From: Choristocarpus tenellus KU-1152
Taxonomy: Eukaryota; Phaeophyceae
Assembly (NCBI GenBank): GCA_964200185.2
Contig: CAXNAD020000304.1
Location: 1 to 22,069 of the forward strand
Direction: 5' to 3'
Length of the DNA: 22,069 nt
Shown in pieces: positions 9,301 to 20,039 of this stretch. Position 1 is the stretch's first letter; every line of letters starts with the position of its first letter. The notes beneath the pieces are model-generated. The model was given only the letters and a program-made list of their open reading frames with translations. It was not told the origin of the DNA and did not search any database. Made by a program: the position numbers and the translations under genes.

Positions 9301-12300
9301 ATTACGGGCGATCATCAGACACTACTCACCTCTATTGCGGAGAAGTAGTTGGACTTGCAGTGCAGGCTAAAGGTGAATACTGAAGGGTTTCCACTAAATA
9401 GGCAGGCGTTTCCATTCCCCTGATGTACATCACAGTCCACCACCAGGATCTGCTTCACCACATCATTGTAATCCCGTAGTGCTACATTTGCTGCAACCTG
9501 TATGCATAGAAGAGAGGTCAGGGTTAGAGTGGAGATAAGATGTGGAGTTGACAGGTGTGTGACTGTAAAAGTGAGGTGACAAATAAAATTGCTTTGTGTG
9601 CATAGGCTATAGGCAACAGAATGAAAATACATACTCAGCACATCATGGGCAACAGACCCGATCCTGATTTCATAATTACAAACCCAATTCAATGTACTTA
9701 ATTTTCCTTGTACTTGCAGACAGTGTACAACACCATCACCACTAGGAGGTAAGACCATGACTTGGGCTAGAGTTCAGGCTCCAGTTTAGGGCTGGGGCTT
9801 AAGTGTGTTGTAATCTCAACTCTCCCAAGCACTAATATCTGGAGAAGACCAAAAAACATGAGCGGCTCTTTGACTACTTGAAAACCCCCTACACAAAGTG
9901 AGTCAGAATGAATTAAACGATCCTTCGCTGGTAGTTATTAGAACAAGGGGAAGGGATAGCAACAAGCAGGAAGGGATGTCAAGGACAACACCACTGGCAT
10001 AGCATTTGCTCTACCTTCATGACATGGACCAACAATTGGGGATCTTTATTTTTCAACCATTTTCACTCCAGTTTGACTTTTGTGGTGAGGTGTGTAAGTA
10101 GAACAAAAGGTTCTGAACAGATGTTCACTAGTACCTAACTGAATGGTGTCTACTGTCTCAAGTATTCAGACAAAACCGATGTGGCTTAAGTTGGCTAAGA
10201 GTGGCAAAGTTTACACCTCCAGATTTGAAATGCAATTGAGTGCCCCAAAGAGTCAACTATAGGTATAGAGTACTTCCTACTAGAACCAATCTTCCAAATT
10301 TACCCAAACGGCCTAGTTCAACCCGCAATGGATCATGTAGAAAAAGAACAATGGAGAAGCCGGATGGGCAGTTGGAAGACTTTAGACTACAAAAACACCA
10401 GATGAGCACAATTCTGTCCCCTTCTTGTATACTCCACAACTGGACATAGAGTCTTGATAAGCAGCAATCACAGCAGCCTCCATTCCTCCTGCTCTCACTC
10501 CATTCATCTACCTCAGCCCTCTCTTACAGTCCCACCTCTATTAGCACACCCTTTTTCTCCTTACCCACCGCAATGTCACTGAAAACACAAAAGCCCTCTC
10601 CCCTGTCCCAGAAGGCATGGTGGGTACCTCCAGCAATATGTCCTGCAAAAAAAGCATGTCTCTGTTCTTGTTCTTTACCATACCATCCCCTACACACTTC
10701 GTGGACAGCCCCTTGGAAAACACGACACATTCCATGTGGGGTAAGAGTAAGCGGGTGGGCAATAGGGTTGATAGATATCCATTTTGCACTATTCATCATT
10801 AAGCACGATTCTGTCGTCTAGTTGTGACGCAAGGCAATTAAACTACTCAAGTACTTTCCATCTCGTGTATCCACATCCTAACGGTAGGAAACCTCAAACC
10901 TAACCCTAACTCCAAACACACAAAATACTTAGCAGGTGTGCTCACCCACTGTACCCCCTACAGAGCTCAAAGTCCTCTTCACACTAGCTGGACTCCAGGG
11001 AAAGCCCACCACCCTATTCTCCCTCTGGAGGCACAGTGAAAAATGGGGCAGGCAGGGGCATTGTGTTGAGTGGGGGTGTTCAGATATCCATGCATACATT
11101 TATACATGTATGCCAGGGTGAGGGCTGGCAGGAGGTGGGGGGGATGGCCGTCACCACTGATTCGTGAGAGAAGTGAGGCGGTGTGCACATTGGTTAAAAC
11201 TGGAGATGGTGACAAAGGGGTAGGGTTGGGGTTAGGATTAGGATTGGACAAATGCATCATTCGGGACTAGTGATAGGGACCAAAGCAGGACACTTCCCTT
11301 CTTCCAAATATTATCCTTAACACTTGAAGCAATGTCAAATAACTTACCAGAGATACTTGCAGAACTATCAAACCTTTCAATGACAGTGCTTGGCTATAAC
11401 TAACAAAAAAGGACAGCTGTTCAAGTCCACAACAGCATTGGAGTCTTTCTCCTTTCTCAGTACATGGTATTGTACTATCTTCCAGGACATGACAGACACT
11501 TGGTGGCCACATATTCAAAGCAAAATGAATACAATACTCACTTTTGATCAACGTGTGGTGAAAAAACAACTAGAGGGGCAACATACTATCATTCTCTTGG
11601 CAAAGCATGCTAGCGTAAATTAAGTGCAGATCGTATTGGGTTTACCATATTGCTAACACCGGTACTGTATTCAAGGATAATATGACAAAACAACCCGTTA
11701 CACCCGGAGAAGAAGATCTAAGTCTTTCTTTCCCTCAACATTTCTCCTTGCAGACAGAATCTATTCCATATTAACACCTTCGGGGGTGTTTTGCCATTGA
11801 TGACTTCTACACAAAAAAAGTAATTAAGGTGTTGAAGTCGTCTGAGTGTCCATAGATGAGCTTCATTTTCTCAACCACTTATGGACCTTCGCCCCAACTC
11901 GGATTTACAGTAAATCTACTCCTTCAGAAAAGATTTCCCCTCAAATCCTGCTTGTCCTGCTGAGTACAATAGAACTAACCTGACGAGGCTTTCCCAAGAA
12001 AAGCTTCGACATCACAATGCGGTTTCCTACATTATGAAGTCTTACACCATTCACCCAGGTCTCACCTCCGTAAATCTTCCATGTAGATATCTCTCGACGT
12101 ATAACTGATCGTGTGTCGTGCACAGATCCTCAAGCGACACCAACGGAGAAACGGCAAACGAAACCTCCACATGCTGCTGGGGTGGGGAGGTGGCCTTGGT
12201 TCTCCTTCTTCCCAGTTCTCTCTGTAGGCCCTAAATCGAATGTGAATGGGAAGGGGGCAAATAAACTTCTGAAGAGAATCGCCCAATCCCATATCATGGT

Positions 12301-12672
12301 ACAAAAGATAGGGTAGAGGAGCTTAAGTCAGACGTTAGACAATATGGACCTGTATCGGTTGAGGTGGCATAATGGAGGGAAGCACTCAAGGTACCTTGTC
12401 CACAAAGCAAAAGGCTTACATGAATGCGAGACGAACAAGCGAGAACAAGATCATCCCTCATACCTCTAGCTCACCTCCCGAACCATCCTATACTTTTGCA
12501 TAGGAAATCGATGATTTCCTGGTAGCTCCACCTTGTATACATCATTGTAGAAGAGGGGCACAGAGGGTGGAGACGTGGAGTGCATGCGCAACAAACTCGC
12601 AGGAAACGCATGGCTCCATCTCAAGGAGGTTGCCATAGTTGTTGCACATGGGATAAGGGCGGGTTTGCGCAT
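6307..12672 (-). CDS. Histone-deacetylase-family zinc hydrolase, class IV-like, 3' end not found
   Basis: This enzyme should remove acyl groups from lysine using zinc. Eight exons fit in phase: 12672-12475, 12230-12066, 11024-10946, 10711-10569, 9497-9330, 8396-8277 and 6432-6307, plus a unit I first split at 10678-10643 and now read as part of the fourth, so seven blocks are certain. They give 333 codons. Seen motifs are LPGNHRFPMQKY (residues about 50-61), HDQLYVERYLHG, GFPWS, AGGTHHAF with the paired histidines, DCDVHQGNG (Asp and His zinc ligands) and GIDPLVHDRLGRL (third zinc Asp). The family's GGGY block with the transition-state tyrosine should follow directly and is missing. The ATG at 12672 is the first after an in-frame TGA 24 bases upstream. 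The first 40 residues are rich in Arg, Ser and Ala with almost no acidic residues, like a mitochondrial presequence. The substrate cannot be told from sequence. Confidence 0.9.
6433..8276 (-). other. Deacetylase intron, 1844 bases
   Basis: On the minus strand it begins GTAAGC after TAT CAG and ends in TTTCCCAG before GGT GGG. Apart from the 36-bp tandem pair it holds no coding block or RNA gene I can support. Small open frames on both strands here look like chance. Confidence 0.7.
7486..7556. repeat. 36-bp tandem duplication, two units
   Basis: The unit CTAAAG..TACTACTGTAAG..TAGTACTTGACT occurs twice back to back (7486-7521 and 7522-7556), with a small internal length difference and one substitution. 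It lies in the 1844-base deacetylase intron (8276-6433). Confidence 0.75.
8515..8810. repeat. 148-bp tandem duplication, one mismatch
   Basis: Copies at 8515-8662 and 8663-8810 are the same length and differ at one position (C at 8603, T at 8751). They lie in the 933-base deacetylase intron 9329-8397. Each copy carries two small inverted repeats: GAAGTG-GGGTT-CACTTC and ATGAT-GACC-ATCAT. The near-identity implies a recent duplication or ongoing homogenisation. Confidence 0.95.
9498..10568 (-). other. Deacetylase intron, 1071 bases
   Basis: It starts GTGGGT (or GTAAGG four bases further on) and ends in TGCATACAG. It holds nothing else that I can identify. The plus-strand open frame at 10240-10449 has no supporting features. 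Confidence 0.65.
11025..12065 (-). other. Deacetylase intron, 1041 bases
   Basis: It starts GTGAGA after ACG GAG and ends in TGTGCCTCCAG. It contains a degenerate TTAGG-like stretch (plus strand GGGTTAGGATTAGG, about 11229-11242). No coding block with a recognisable motif was found inside it. Confidence 0.65.
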
Positions 12673-13100
12673 TTGGGACTCCTTTACCGCCCAACAGTCT
12701 CAACTTCCCAACACAATGGTTTTTGAACCAACATGTACAATATCTTGGTGTGTCTTTTTTTTGTACTTTTTGTTCTGAACAGAAACAACCCAACTTATCC
12801 CCATCTCTCCTTATTCAGAGACTCCTTTCCACATGGGGACATTGTCTTTTTCTAGTGACCTGATATTTGCTGTCGCTAGTGAGAGGATATAACACCGATA
12901 GAGAGAGAAAACAACAAGTTATTGCATAGTTCTTACTTGCGGCAAGGAGCGAGGTGGAGTTCTCAATAGGGGTGTTGTCTGACACGTTTTGTCCAGGACC
13001 TACTGGATAATCTGGACCCAAGCAGTGGTTAAGGCGTGTATTGTGTAGAGGGTGAAGCTGATGGGAATCTGATTGCTGTCAGTGGAGCGGGGAGTAGACT
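12673..13100. promoter_or_regulatory. Shared intergenic interval of a head-to-head gene pair
   Basis: The two start codons point away from each other 428 bases apart, so both 5' UTRs and both promoters must lie here, unless there are further upstream non-coding exons. A TATA-like GGATATAAC occurs near 12886. No repeated motif or palindrome stands out clearly enough to name a binding site. Confidence 0.5.
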
Positions 13101-16100
13101 ATGGGCGCCCATGCGATGGGTATCGCCACCTGGGTCGTCAGCTGCCTAGCCTTTGCAACGCACGTGATAGCTCAGAGCCGAAGCCAGCAGTTATGTCCTG
13201 CACAGTCGACCGCAGTGTGTGAACCCGAAGATGAGGTAAGAGGTGATTTCGCCATTTTTTTTCGACGTTTCTGTGACACTCATAGGAAAAAGGTTAATTA
13301 CGAGGTGGAACAGAAGAGAAAGTACATCAAATACTAGAATCGCCCAATGTGCAAGTTGGTCGAGGTTGAAAGATTTCAGACAAATATGGGTGTCTTCTGC
13401 GTGCAGAGAAGCTTGTAGTGGGTTAGCCTTACAGGACTTGCTGATTGTCGTGCGTTCTGGTCTATGTCCACCTCTTTTCACACCTCGAAGCATCATTCCT
13501 CTAAACTATCAATTGTCTAGTCTAGACTCCTTTCACCAACTACCCTTGTCATTGCAGAGTGAGTGTGCCTTTGAATGACGATGATGTGATTCCGGCACTT
13601 GCACTTGGTTTGCGTTTCAAGTTGTGAGAAATTGTAGGGTCCATTCAGGAGTGGAAAGTCAGGGGAGTTTCAAAAGGGTTGAACTGTTCAGAGTTGTTGC
13701 CCACCATCCAAGAATATTGCAAGATCTCAAGTATGTAGTGTACTGTAGATTGTTACTAACAAATACGGGTGAGTATTTGGACTTGCCAGCTGGATATACC
13801 TACAAGTCACACTCAGCTTTGTTTACTAAAATCTAGAGTAGTTAGTAGCATTTCGGTTTCTTGCTGGGTTAGTCTCAGAACTCACATGTACGTGATATCT
13901 GAGCGAGATATCTGAGGAAGAACTTTCCCTTTGAGTATTTTAATTATCTCGCAAGAAATATTGAATAGAAGTGCCAGCACGTGGTATCCTCTATTTTGCC
14001 TGAAGTGTACCTGAATAATTTCAAAACTCTCGTAATATGATCCTCTATGGTACTAGAGGTACAATTTTTTTGTCCTCTCAATTGCAGTTTGGCTTTGAAT
14101 CAAGTCCTTGTTAGATTATTGAAATTTTGGTCTTCTGAGAAATCTCAGTTCTGAACATGACTCTTGTTGTTCCTGTGCTGATTGGAAAACTTGGTTCTCT
14201 CAAGAATCGCGTGTGCAATCTTAGGTCAGCCTGCCTTGAAGAATTTAGTGAGGCGAATTGGAGCTTGGAGGCCCTGTGGCCTGATACCAATGAAGAGACT
14301 CGCAAGGCCCGTACAAGATGCGAGAAGAGTCGGATAGCACTGAACAGGAATCAACCAGTTGCTGTCCCAAAGTTCACAGAGGTGTTATGTTACTGTAGTC
14401 GGGTGTTGAAAGTCGAACCCCTCTCTGTTGGTGTAACCCCTCCACAGGCATTGTGAAGCTTATCTTCTTTGCATTATCCTTGCATACACTTTCCAAGTGC
14501 TGTGGCGGTAATGTTCACTTCCTTCTATTCACCAAGGAGCCTTTGACAGGCCACGACCTGAATGTAGTACACATCCTTTTCACATAAAATGATAAGAGTG
14601 TATTGCCCTGGTAATCTTGAGGTATATCATTATGTGGGTGCAGTTGTAGTTCCACACTAAAAAAAATTTCGTTGGCATTTATTGTCTTTGTGTCTGTGGG
14701 TGCTTTCTGGTGCTAGGTACGTTGTGAGGCAGGTATATCAGCGCTTTGATATTGTGCAAATCCGACAGACTTCTCTCATTCCACCTCATATGACCACTAC
14801 CTAATCTTTCTCCACAGTCTCCAATTCTGCTCACACACTGGTGCTGTTGTGTTTTTTTTAGTATGTATAGTGTGCTACGAGAGTGCCTTCTAATAGCAAT
14901 AATGTGAAACTTATATTGTTCAACCAGACTCTTAAATCTCTTGTTTGGTGTGACACTGGTGTGGTCCTCTTTTTGCACAACACTTCTACCGTAGACCACT
15001 GTCGTAACCTTAATACTCTATTGACAGGACTTGTTATCATGTTTCTGTTGAGAATATTTCCATCGCATGTTATAGTAAGTTCAACTAAATTCCAGTCCAT
15101 TACTTTTTTAGAGTCAATCTCTCTACCAAAGTGTGTGGAAGATGCTGTTTCAAATGCTTGAGAATTTCTCTCTTTTTATATATTGTTCTATGTATCAGTG
15201 TAACCATTTGCTTCAGTGTATTTGAAAGAGGGGCTTTCCATAATAAAGCAGACTCAAAAGTAGGTTTTTATGGAATTACAGGTGTACTCAAAACACCCTC
15301 TAGGGATTTGTCTAATGATCCATAGGTGATTGTGATCCACAGTAGGGCCCTAACACATGAACATACCCTACGAGTCAACCATCTCACCCACAGGACACAC
15401 CACAGGACACTCTCCTAGCTCCCCTTTCAATAACCTCAGGCATGTGTCTACTAAACCCTATAAGTGGTCCCCCACCCCGGCAATGTGCCACAAAGGTGGG
15501 ATATTTGAAGTCACGTGTCCCAGAGGAGACCTTTGCAGCGATCAGGGACTGGCATTCACAAAACGTAGGCACTGAGAAGGTGGAGAAGTGGCTTGATGAT
15601 AACACATACGTGAACCATTGGAAAGTCCCGACTTACATGATAAGGGTGCCCCATTGGCTAAAGGAGGTGTGTTACATATTGTGTATATGTAGTATGTTGT
15701 TAAGTGTTCGCTCTTTTTTTCTGTTTCAGTGTCTGTGGGCATTTGATTTCAGACTACTCAATAAATTCATCCTTGTTAATGTTCTCACTTGTAGATGGCA
15801 GTCATATTGCACTTCCTGACAATAATGTACATCCTGTGACAAATTTGCCAGAGTTGTGAAGATTTTAGATTTGGTTCCATGCCTTAAGCCTTAGACATGT
15901 GCTCATGGATTTTGGTGTGTTGCACAGGTGTCCTCTGTATTGAGACTCTCTGATGCTCTTCATTGCAAGAAAGGTCTGCTCCAAAACATACTTTTCACAA
16001 GGTCTCCCATGAACTATCATATCCCTAATGGTTGCTGCAAGTTTGTCTTCTCATCACTTTTTTTACTTTTGATCAAAAGCCATGCAGGTCAAGAAAAATG

Positions 16101-17991
16101 TAACACTGAGGGCATTCAAAATTAGAAGTAAGGACTATCTTGAGTCTCACAAAAAATATTTCCGCACCTACGTATTCAATCTATCCTACCTACATTCCAT
16201 ATGACTCTACCTAGACCTGACCATGGTTTGGATTGATACTAGGCCGTTTGCAAGTAAAGATTTTCTGAGGACTTGGGGGATTTTCTTGTTTCGCCTCTTA
16301 ATTAAGACATGAACCCTTCACCCCATGAAGCAAGTGCAAATAGACATGCAGATGCTTATGGAAGAGTGGGCAGGGGTGACTCTCAAACCCACCTCATTAT
16401 ATGGTGTCCGTCACTACCACCGTGGTGCTGTTCTTGCTGCACATGTGGACAGGGTGGAGACGCATGTGATCTCTGCTATAATCAATGTTGCCCAGGTGCT
16501 GGCTGATATGCTGCTCTTTGTTTGTTGTGGATGCTGTTTTGCAGTCACTTAATGGTCAAAGAAAGCAGGATGCAAAATTGATATTTAGCTAAGGTTCAGG
16601 TTGTTGAGTGAGTGAGGGCTTCGAAGAAAGATTTTCCAATAGTGTGATAATTCAGGTGAGGATTGGGTTGCCAACCAAGTGGGCTTGAAGAGGTTGTGTT
16701 GTGAATAGCTGCGATCTCAACAGGCGGTGGATGGAGATGTTTTTTTTCCAGGTGAGTTAATTGCATTCCTAGTATAGGTTGGAGGAGTACTTTACCCTTG
16801 TTACATATAGCTTCCTCCCGATCTCAATAACCATACACTCTTGTGAAGGGATTTGGTAGGAATAAGTGATTTATGTATGTTGTGTTGATAGGTTAAACAT
16901 CTTGATTCTTGGTTTTTGTAGAGAATAATCACAATTCAACACAGAAAACATGATGACACTTCACTTACCACCCTACTTCACACTTCCAGGCTGTTTCCCC
17001 TCCCTTGCACAATACTTGTTCCATTGCCCCATCCCCCCTCTTACCTCCAGTCCTCAACTACTCCATCTTTCTCTGTTCACTGCTCACCTATTCATGCTCC
17101 TTACATTGGCAAAGCTTTGAAGATCCCGTTAACACTCCTCTTCCTTCTCTCAGGATGTGGACAACAGATGGCCACTCTTTGTGCGTGGTCATGATGGGGT
17201 TGACCAAGAAATTTTCATTGAGGTGACAGAGTTATTCCAATATCTTAGGTCAGAGTATTGTTGTGGAATGTGCCGGGATTACAGTCATGCACATACTGAA
17301 AGACTCCATGTAGTACCTGTGTACTTCCATGCACTGAGTAGTGGTTGGAAGTGTAGAGATACGCAAAAATGTGTTGAAGAACGCACCCGTTGACATCTCC
17401 TTAGTTTAGGGTTCCTTCTCACCACATAAGAAAGTTTTCGCCTTATCCTTGTCCTTCCTTTGGGTAGCAAGAACACCTAAACTTCTCTATTCATGAATTT
17501 GATCAGATTTGCATTAAGACCTTATCTGCTATGCTTGAGCCCAGGCACTGCTACTACAATAACTGAGGACCCTTCCAATTGCCCCTCTGATTCCACTACT
17601 CTTACACTAGAGAGATGTCTATAGTGTAGACTGGTTGGTAATGGGCCCTTCATCCCTTCATGGTACAATGTACTACGTGCCAAATTGTGCCCAGATTTGG
17701 ACAAGACTTGGTGTGCCCTCGTAACACATTTGGTGAAGCTCTAGAGTACCTCAGTTCCATTGTTGGCATCTAGCTGTTGTGCGTGTTGTGTACACGATGC
17801 AAATTTGAGTTTATTTCCCCCTTACACACCTGTCTTTTTTTCAGCCGGGAGATATGATCCTGTATGAGAGTGCAAGCGTGATTCATGGAAGGCCCACACC
17901 GTTCAATGGAGAATTCTTCGCCAATCTGTTTCTGCACTATGCACCCACCGAGGGTTGGAATATCCGAGGCTCTGACATCTCACGGAATTAG
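13101..17991 (+). CDS. Secreted 2-oxoglutarate/Fe(II) dioxygenase, prolyl 4-hydroxylase type
   Basis: This enzyme likely hydroxylates proline in secreted proteins. Five exons are all in phase 0: 13101-13235, 15394-15666, 16331-16495, 17154-17222 and 17845-17988, with stop TAG at 17989-17991, giving 262 codons. Residues 1-25 form a signal peptide (hydrophobic core, cleavage likely after VIA). The catalytic part shows VGYLKSRVP, NTYVNHWKVPTYM, SLYGVRHYHRGAVLAAHVD with the iron His and Asp, SAIINV, DVDNRWPL, PGDMILYES and VIHGRP with the second iron His. This order is that of algal prolyl 4-hydroxylases. Where relatives I know have a lysine soon after HGRP, this protein has Asn (PFNGEFF). The stretch between YMI and EEWAG is about eight residues shorter than usual, so a small exon between 15667 and 16330 may be missing. 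The ATG is the first after an in-frame TAG. Confidence 0.88.
13236..15393 (+). other. First intron of the hydroxylase gene, 2158 bases
   Basis: It starts GTAAGAG and ends in CTCACCCACAG. Joining exon 1 to 15394 keeps frame with no extra exon needed. Internal acceptor-like sites (13557, 14091) open only short frames. The 99-codon plus-strand frame at 14157-14456 has no recognisable motif and is not supported as a gene. Confidence 0.6.
15667..16330 (+). other. Hydroxylase intron 2, possible skipped small exon
   Basis: It starts GTGTGT and ends ATGAAG. Inside, after the acceptor GTTGCACAG at about 15927, there is an open block beginning VSSVLRLSDALHCKK, whose SDALHCKK resembles the loop absent from the spliced model. 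No donor in a matching phase follows, so I leave it outside the gene model. Confidence 0.4.
16496..17153 (+). other. Hydroxylase intron 3, 658 bases
   Basis: It starts GTGCTG after GCC CAG and ends in a long pyrimidine tract, CTCCTCTTCCTTCTCTCAG. No other feature is evident. Confidence 0.7.
17223..17844 (+). other. Hydroxylase intron 4, 622 bases
   Basis: It starts GTGACA after ATT GAG and ends in CTGTCTTTTTTTCAG. No other feature is evident. Confidence 0.7.
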
Positions 17992-18039
17992 ATCCAACGT
18001 TGCGTTGGTCGCCAGTGTGGAAGAGGAGCTACCAGGAAT

Positions 18040-18170
18040 GTCCTCGTGTGGCTCAGTGGTTAAGGTGGCAACACTTTAGTTTCATGAGAGTAGTGCAGTG
18101 TGTAGTGCCTTTGACCACAGGTCGTTATAGTCCCCCAGACTAAAGTGTGACAAATCGTAATTATAATAGG
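18040..18170 (+). repeat. tRNA-derived SINE-like element
   Basis: It lies about 50 bases after the hydroxylase stop. TGGCTCAGTGGT at 18049-18060 fits the Pol III box A of tRNA genes very well. About 60 bases later GGTCGTTATAGTCC stands where a worn box B would be, followed by CCCAGACTAAAGTGTGAC and an AT-rich tail. The 3' half matches 148-240 in this window. It does not fold as a functional tRNA. Target-site duplications were not identified. Confidence 0.5.
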
Positions 18171-19887
18171 TGTATTCACAACATGCCGTAATATCCAGGG
18201 CTCTTGACATCCTCCAGATTTAGATGTAACAATGCATCAACCAGCAACTTATGTGCTACAGGAGGAACTGTACAGACAGCTATATTTGTACTTGGGTTAG
18301 GTCTGTTGTGTGTGCCTTCGTGACAAAATACATAGGTTGCCACAATCAGTTACAAATTGAAAGGGGGCAACACCTTTTATGTACTGGATTTTGTTTGTGG
18401 CACACCTCAATGTGCAACAGCATACCAGAGGAAGTCCTGTCTATTTTGAAATTTGTCCTTTTTCCCTCAATGGCTGCCCATGCAAGAAGACATTATGACT
18501 GTTCTTGGACTGTTGATCAAGTTCACGAGTATGTAGCAGAAAGTTGGAACTTGTTCTAATTCATTGCCGTTGTTTAACAAGAGTGGATCTGAATATAGCA
18601 CCATACTTTGTTGCCTGATACACCAAGAGGTGCATGTGTTGTTCAAGTGTATCATGTGTGAGAGTGTCTAACAGCAATATGAATAGTTACTTCACCTGGT
18701 TAGAGAATCCCTTAACATCTAAATGTAACCAAGGGAGAAAAGAACAGCTCACCAACATATCTTGGGTTTTCCTGTGCCATATTGTTCTCCAATCACAGAA
18801 GGTAACAGCCTACCCGCTTCCATATGGCGCTTGTATGTTCTCATTGGCACACTTATTTTTCCTTCCCATAATCACACCCCACTTGTATGGTGGCTTTCGT
18901 AGGTGCTTGAATGATAGAACAATTCAGATAGTGGGTCATAAATGTAGTAGTACAAGTCGCTTGTTTGATCCATGAAGGGGGTAACATTTTCCCAATGTGA
19001 TTCTCTAATGTTCCTATCATAAAGTCCTGTGCCATCACACTAATTGTCAGAAGAATACCCACTGTAGAGCTGAAGAGGGATCTTGTCCATACTCACCCAA
19101 AGCTTTCTTATTTACATACAATGGAAAGAGGGACCTTCATTCGCATGCAGTAGTTTAGAGTAGGAACAATAATCTGTAAATTTATCATCACATTTTGGAC
19201 AGAGTGCTAGGTACGAATGCTCACTTTTAGGATCAATTCTAAAAACAAGTAGACTATAGTGTTCTCCAATAGACAATAGTAAGGAATTAAATCTGTCACT
19301 ATATGCACCATTCAGGCCACAATATTAGGAAGAAGCAGGGCGGACGCTCGTTTTCTAGGTACTGGAAGACACACATTTTAGTGTGTGTATCAATCTGGCA
19401 CACTCGCTAACAATTCTCGAAAGCATGTTTTAGATAAATTAAAAGCGACAGTGCTAGGTGGGTACTCGTGCTTTTTTTTGTAACTTCCGAAATTTCTGAC
19501 CGATGAAGCCGTGTTGATAACATAGGTCTCCATACATCGTACCAAGTCGTGTTCACCTTTCAGGTTGTTTAAGCCATCACGGAAGGCATTTCCGTTTTAA
19601 ACTGCGCTGGGGTTGCGCTTGACGGATTTTGGCATTGGCATGTGCTACAGACTCTACCCTTCAGGAAGAACCCGATGGTGTCCAAACCCACAATCCAATT
19701 TGTCCTGTGAGTGGATGTCATTTTACCAAATATGCCCATTGTTACGGTTGGTCGTAGTTTTTTTTAGCAAGTGCACCCTTCATCACTCTTGTTCATAATT
19801 GTGTCAATAGATGCAAAGCCTTGACCAATTATATGGCTTGGTATATTTTTGCAGTTCGGTACACTATTCTTGTTTTTAGTGACACAG
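18171..19887. other. Long intergenic stretch, no gene supported
   Basis: Only short open frames without recognisable motifs occur on either strand (for example plus 18251-18559). A perfect hairpin lies at 19369-19388: ACACACA, loop TTTTAG, TGTGTGT. A GTGCTAGGTNNG(N)TACTCG-like block occurs near 19204 and again near 19452, too diverged to call a repeat family. Confidence 0.5.
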
Positions 19888-20036
19888 AACCAGCTATTCC
19901 TAATATGTTTAGTTCAATGTGTGGGACAGAGACAACAAGACAGGAAAACACTACTAGCTTCGATGTTGATGAGTTCAGGGACTATGTTGTTGACTCTGAT
20001 GAACCTGGACACCGCAGAGCTGTACAAAAATCATAG
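19888..20036 (+). CDS. Candidate terminal exon, unassigned
   Basis: After an acceptor with a good pyrimidine tract (TTGTTTTTAGTGACACAG), the plus strand is open for 49 codons to a TAG. The translation is acidic and Thr-rich (for example FDVDEFRDYVVDSDEPGH), unlike the neighbouring random frames. It could be a separate gene's last exon. It could also be an alternative 3' exon of the hydroxylase, joined in phase 1 from a weak donor (GTTGGA) just after its APTEG-coding sequence. No motif identifies it. Confidence 0.25.
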
Positions 20037-20039
20037 ACG

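Noticed and set aside
9315-9758. Single 147-codon minus-strand frame as a gene
   Set aside because: Only 9497-9330 is deacetylase coding. The upstream part is intron that happens to be open.
10643-10678. A 36-base GT-AG segment that could be an ultra-short intron in the deacetylase
   Set aside because: It is a multiple of three with no stop. Read as coding it gives HAFFAGHIAGGTHHAF, which fits the family better than removal, and the size is below usual intron limits. It is kept inside exon 10711-10569.
12062-12304. 80-codon minus-strand frame as the deacetylase exon
   Set aside because: It overlaps the real exon 12230-12066 in the wrong frame. The correct frame gives SLEDLCTTHDQLYVERYLHG.
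14157-14456. 99-codon plus-strand frame with ATG
   Set aside because: It lies in the first hydroxylase intron, has no family motif, and the gene model needs no exon there.
18049-18135. Functional tRNA gene
   Set aside because: Box A is good, but there is no matching acceptor stem or anticodon arm and box B is degenerate. It is better read as a SINE.
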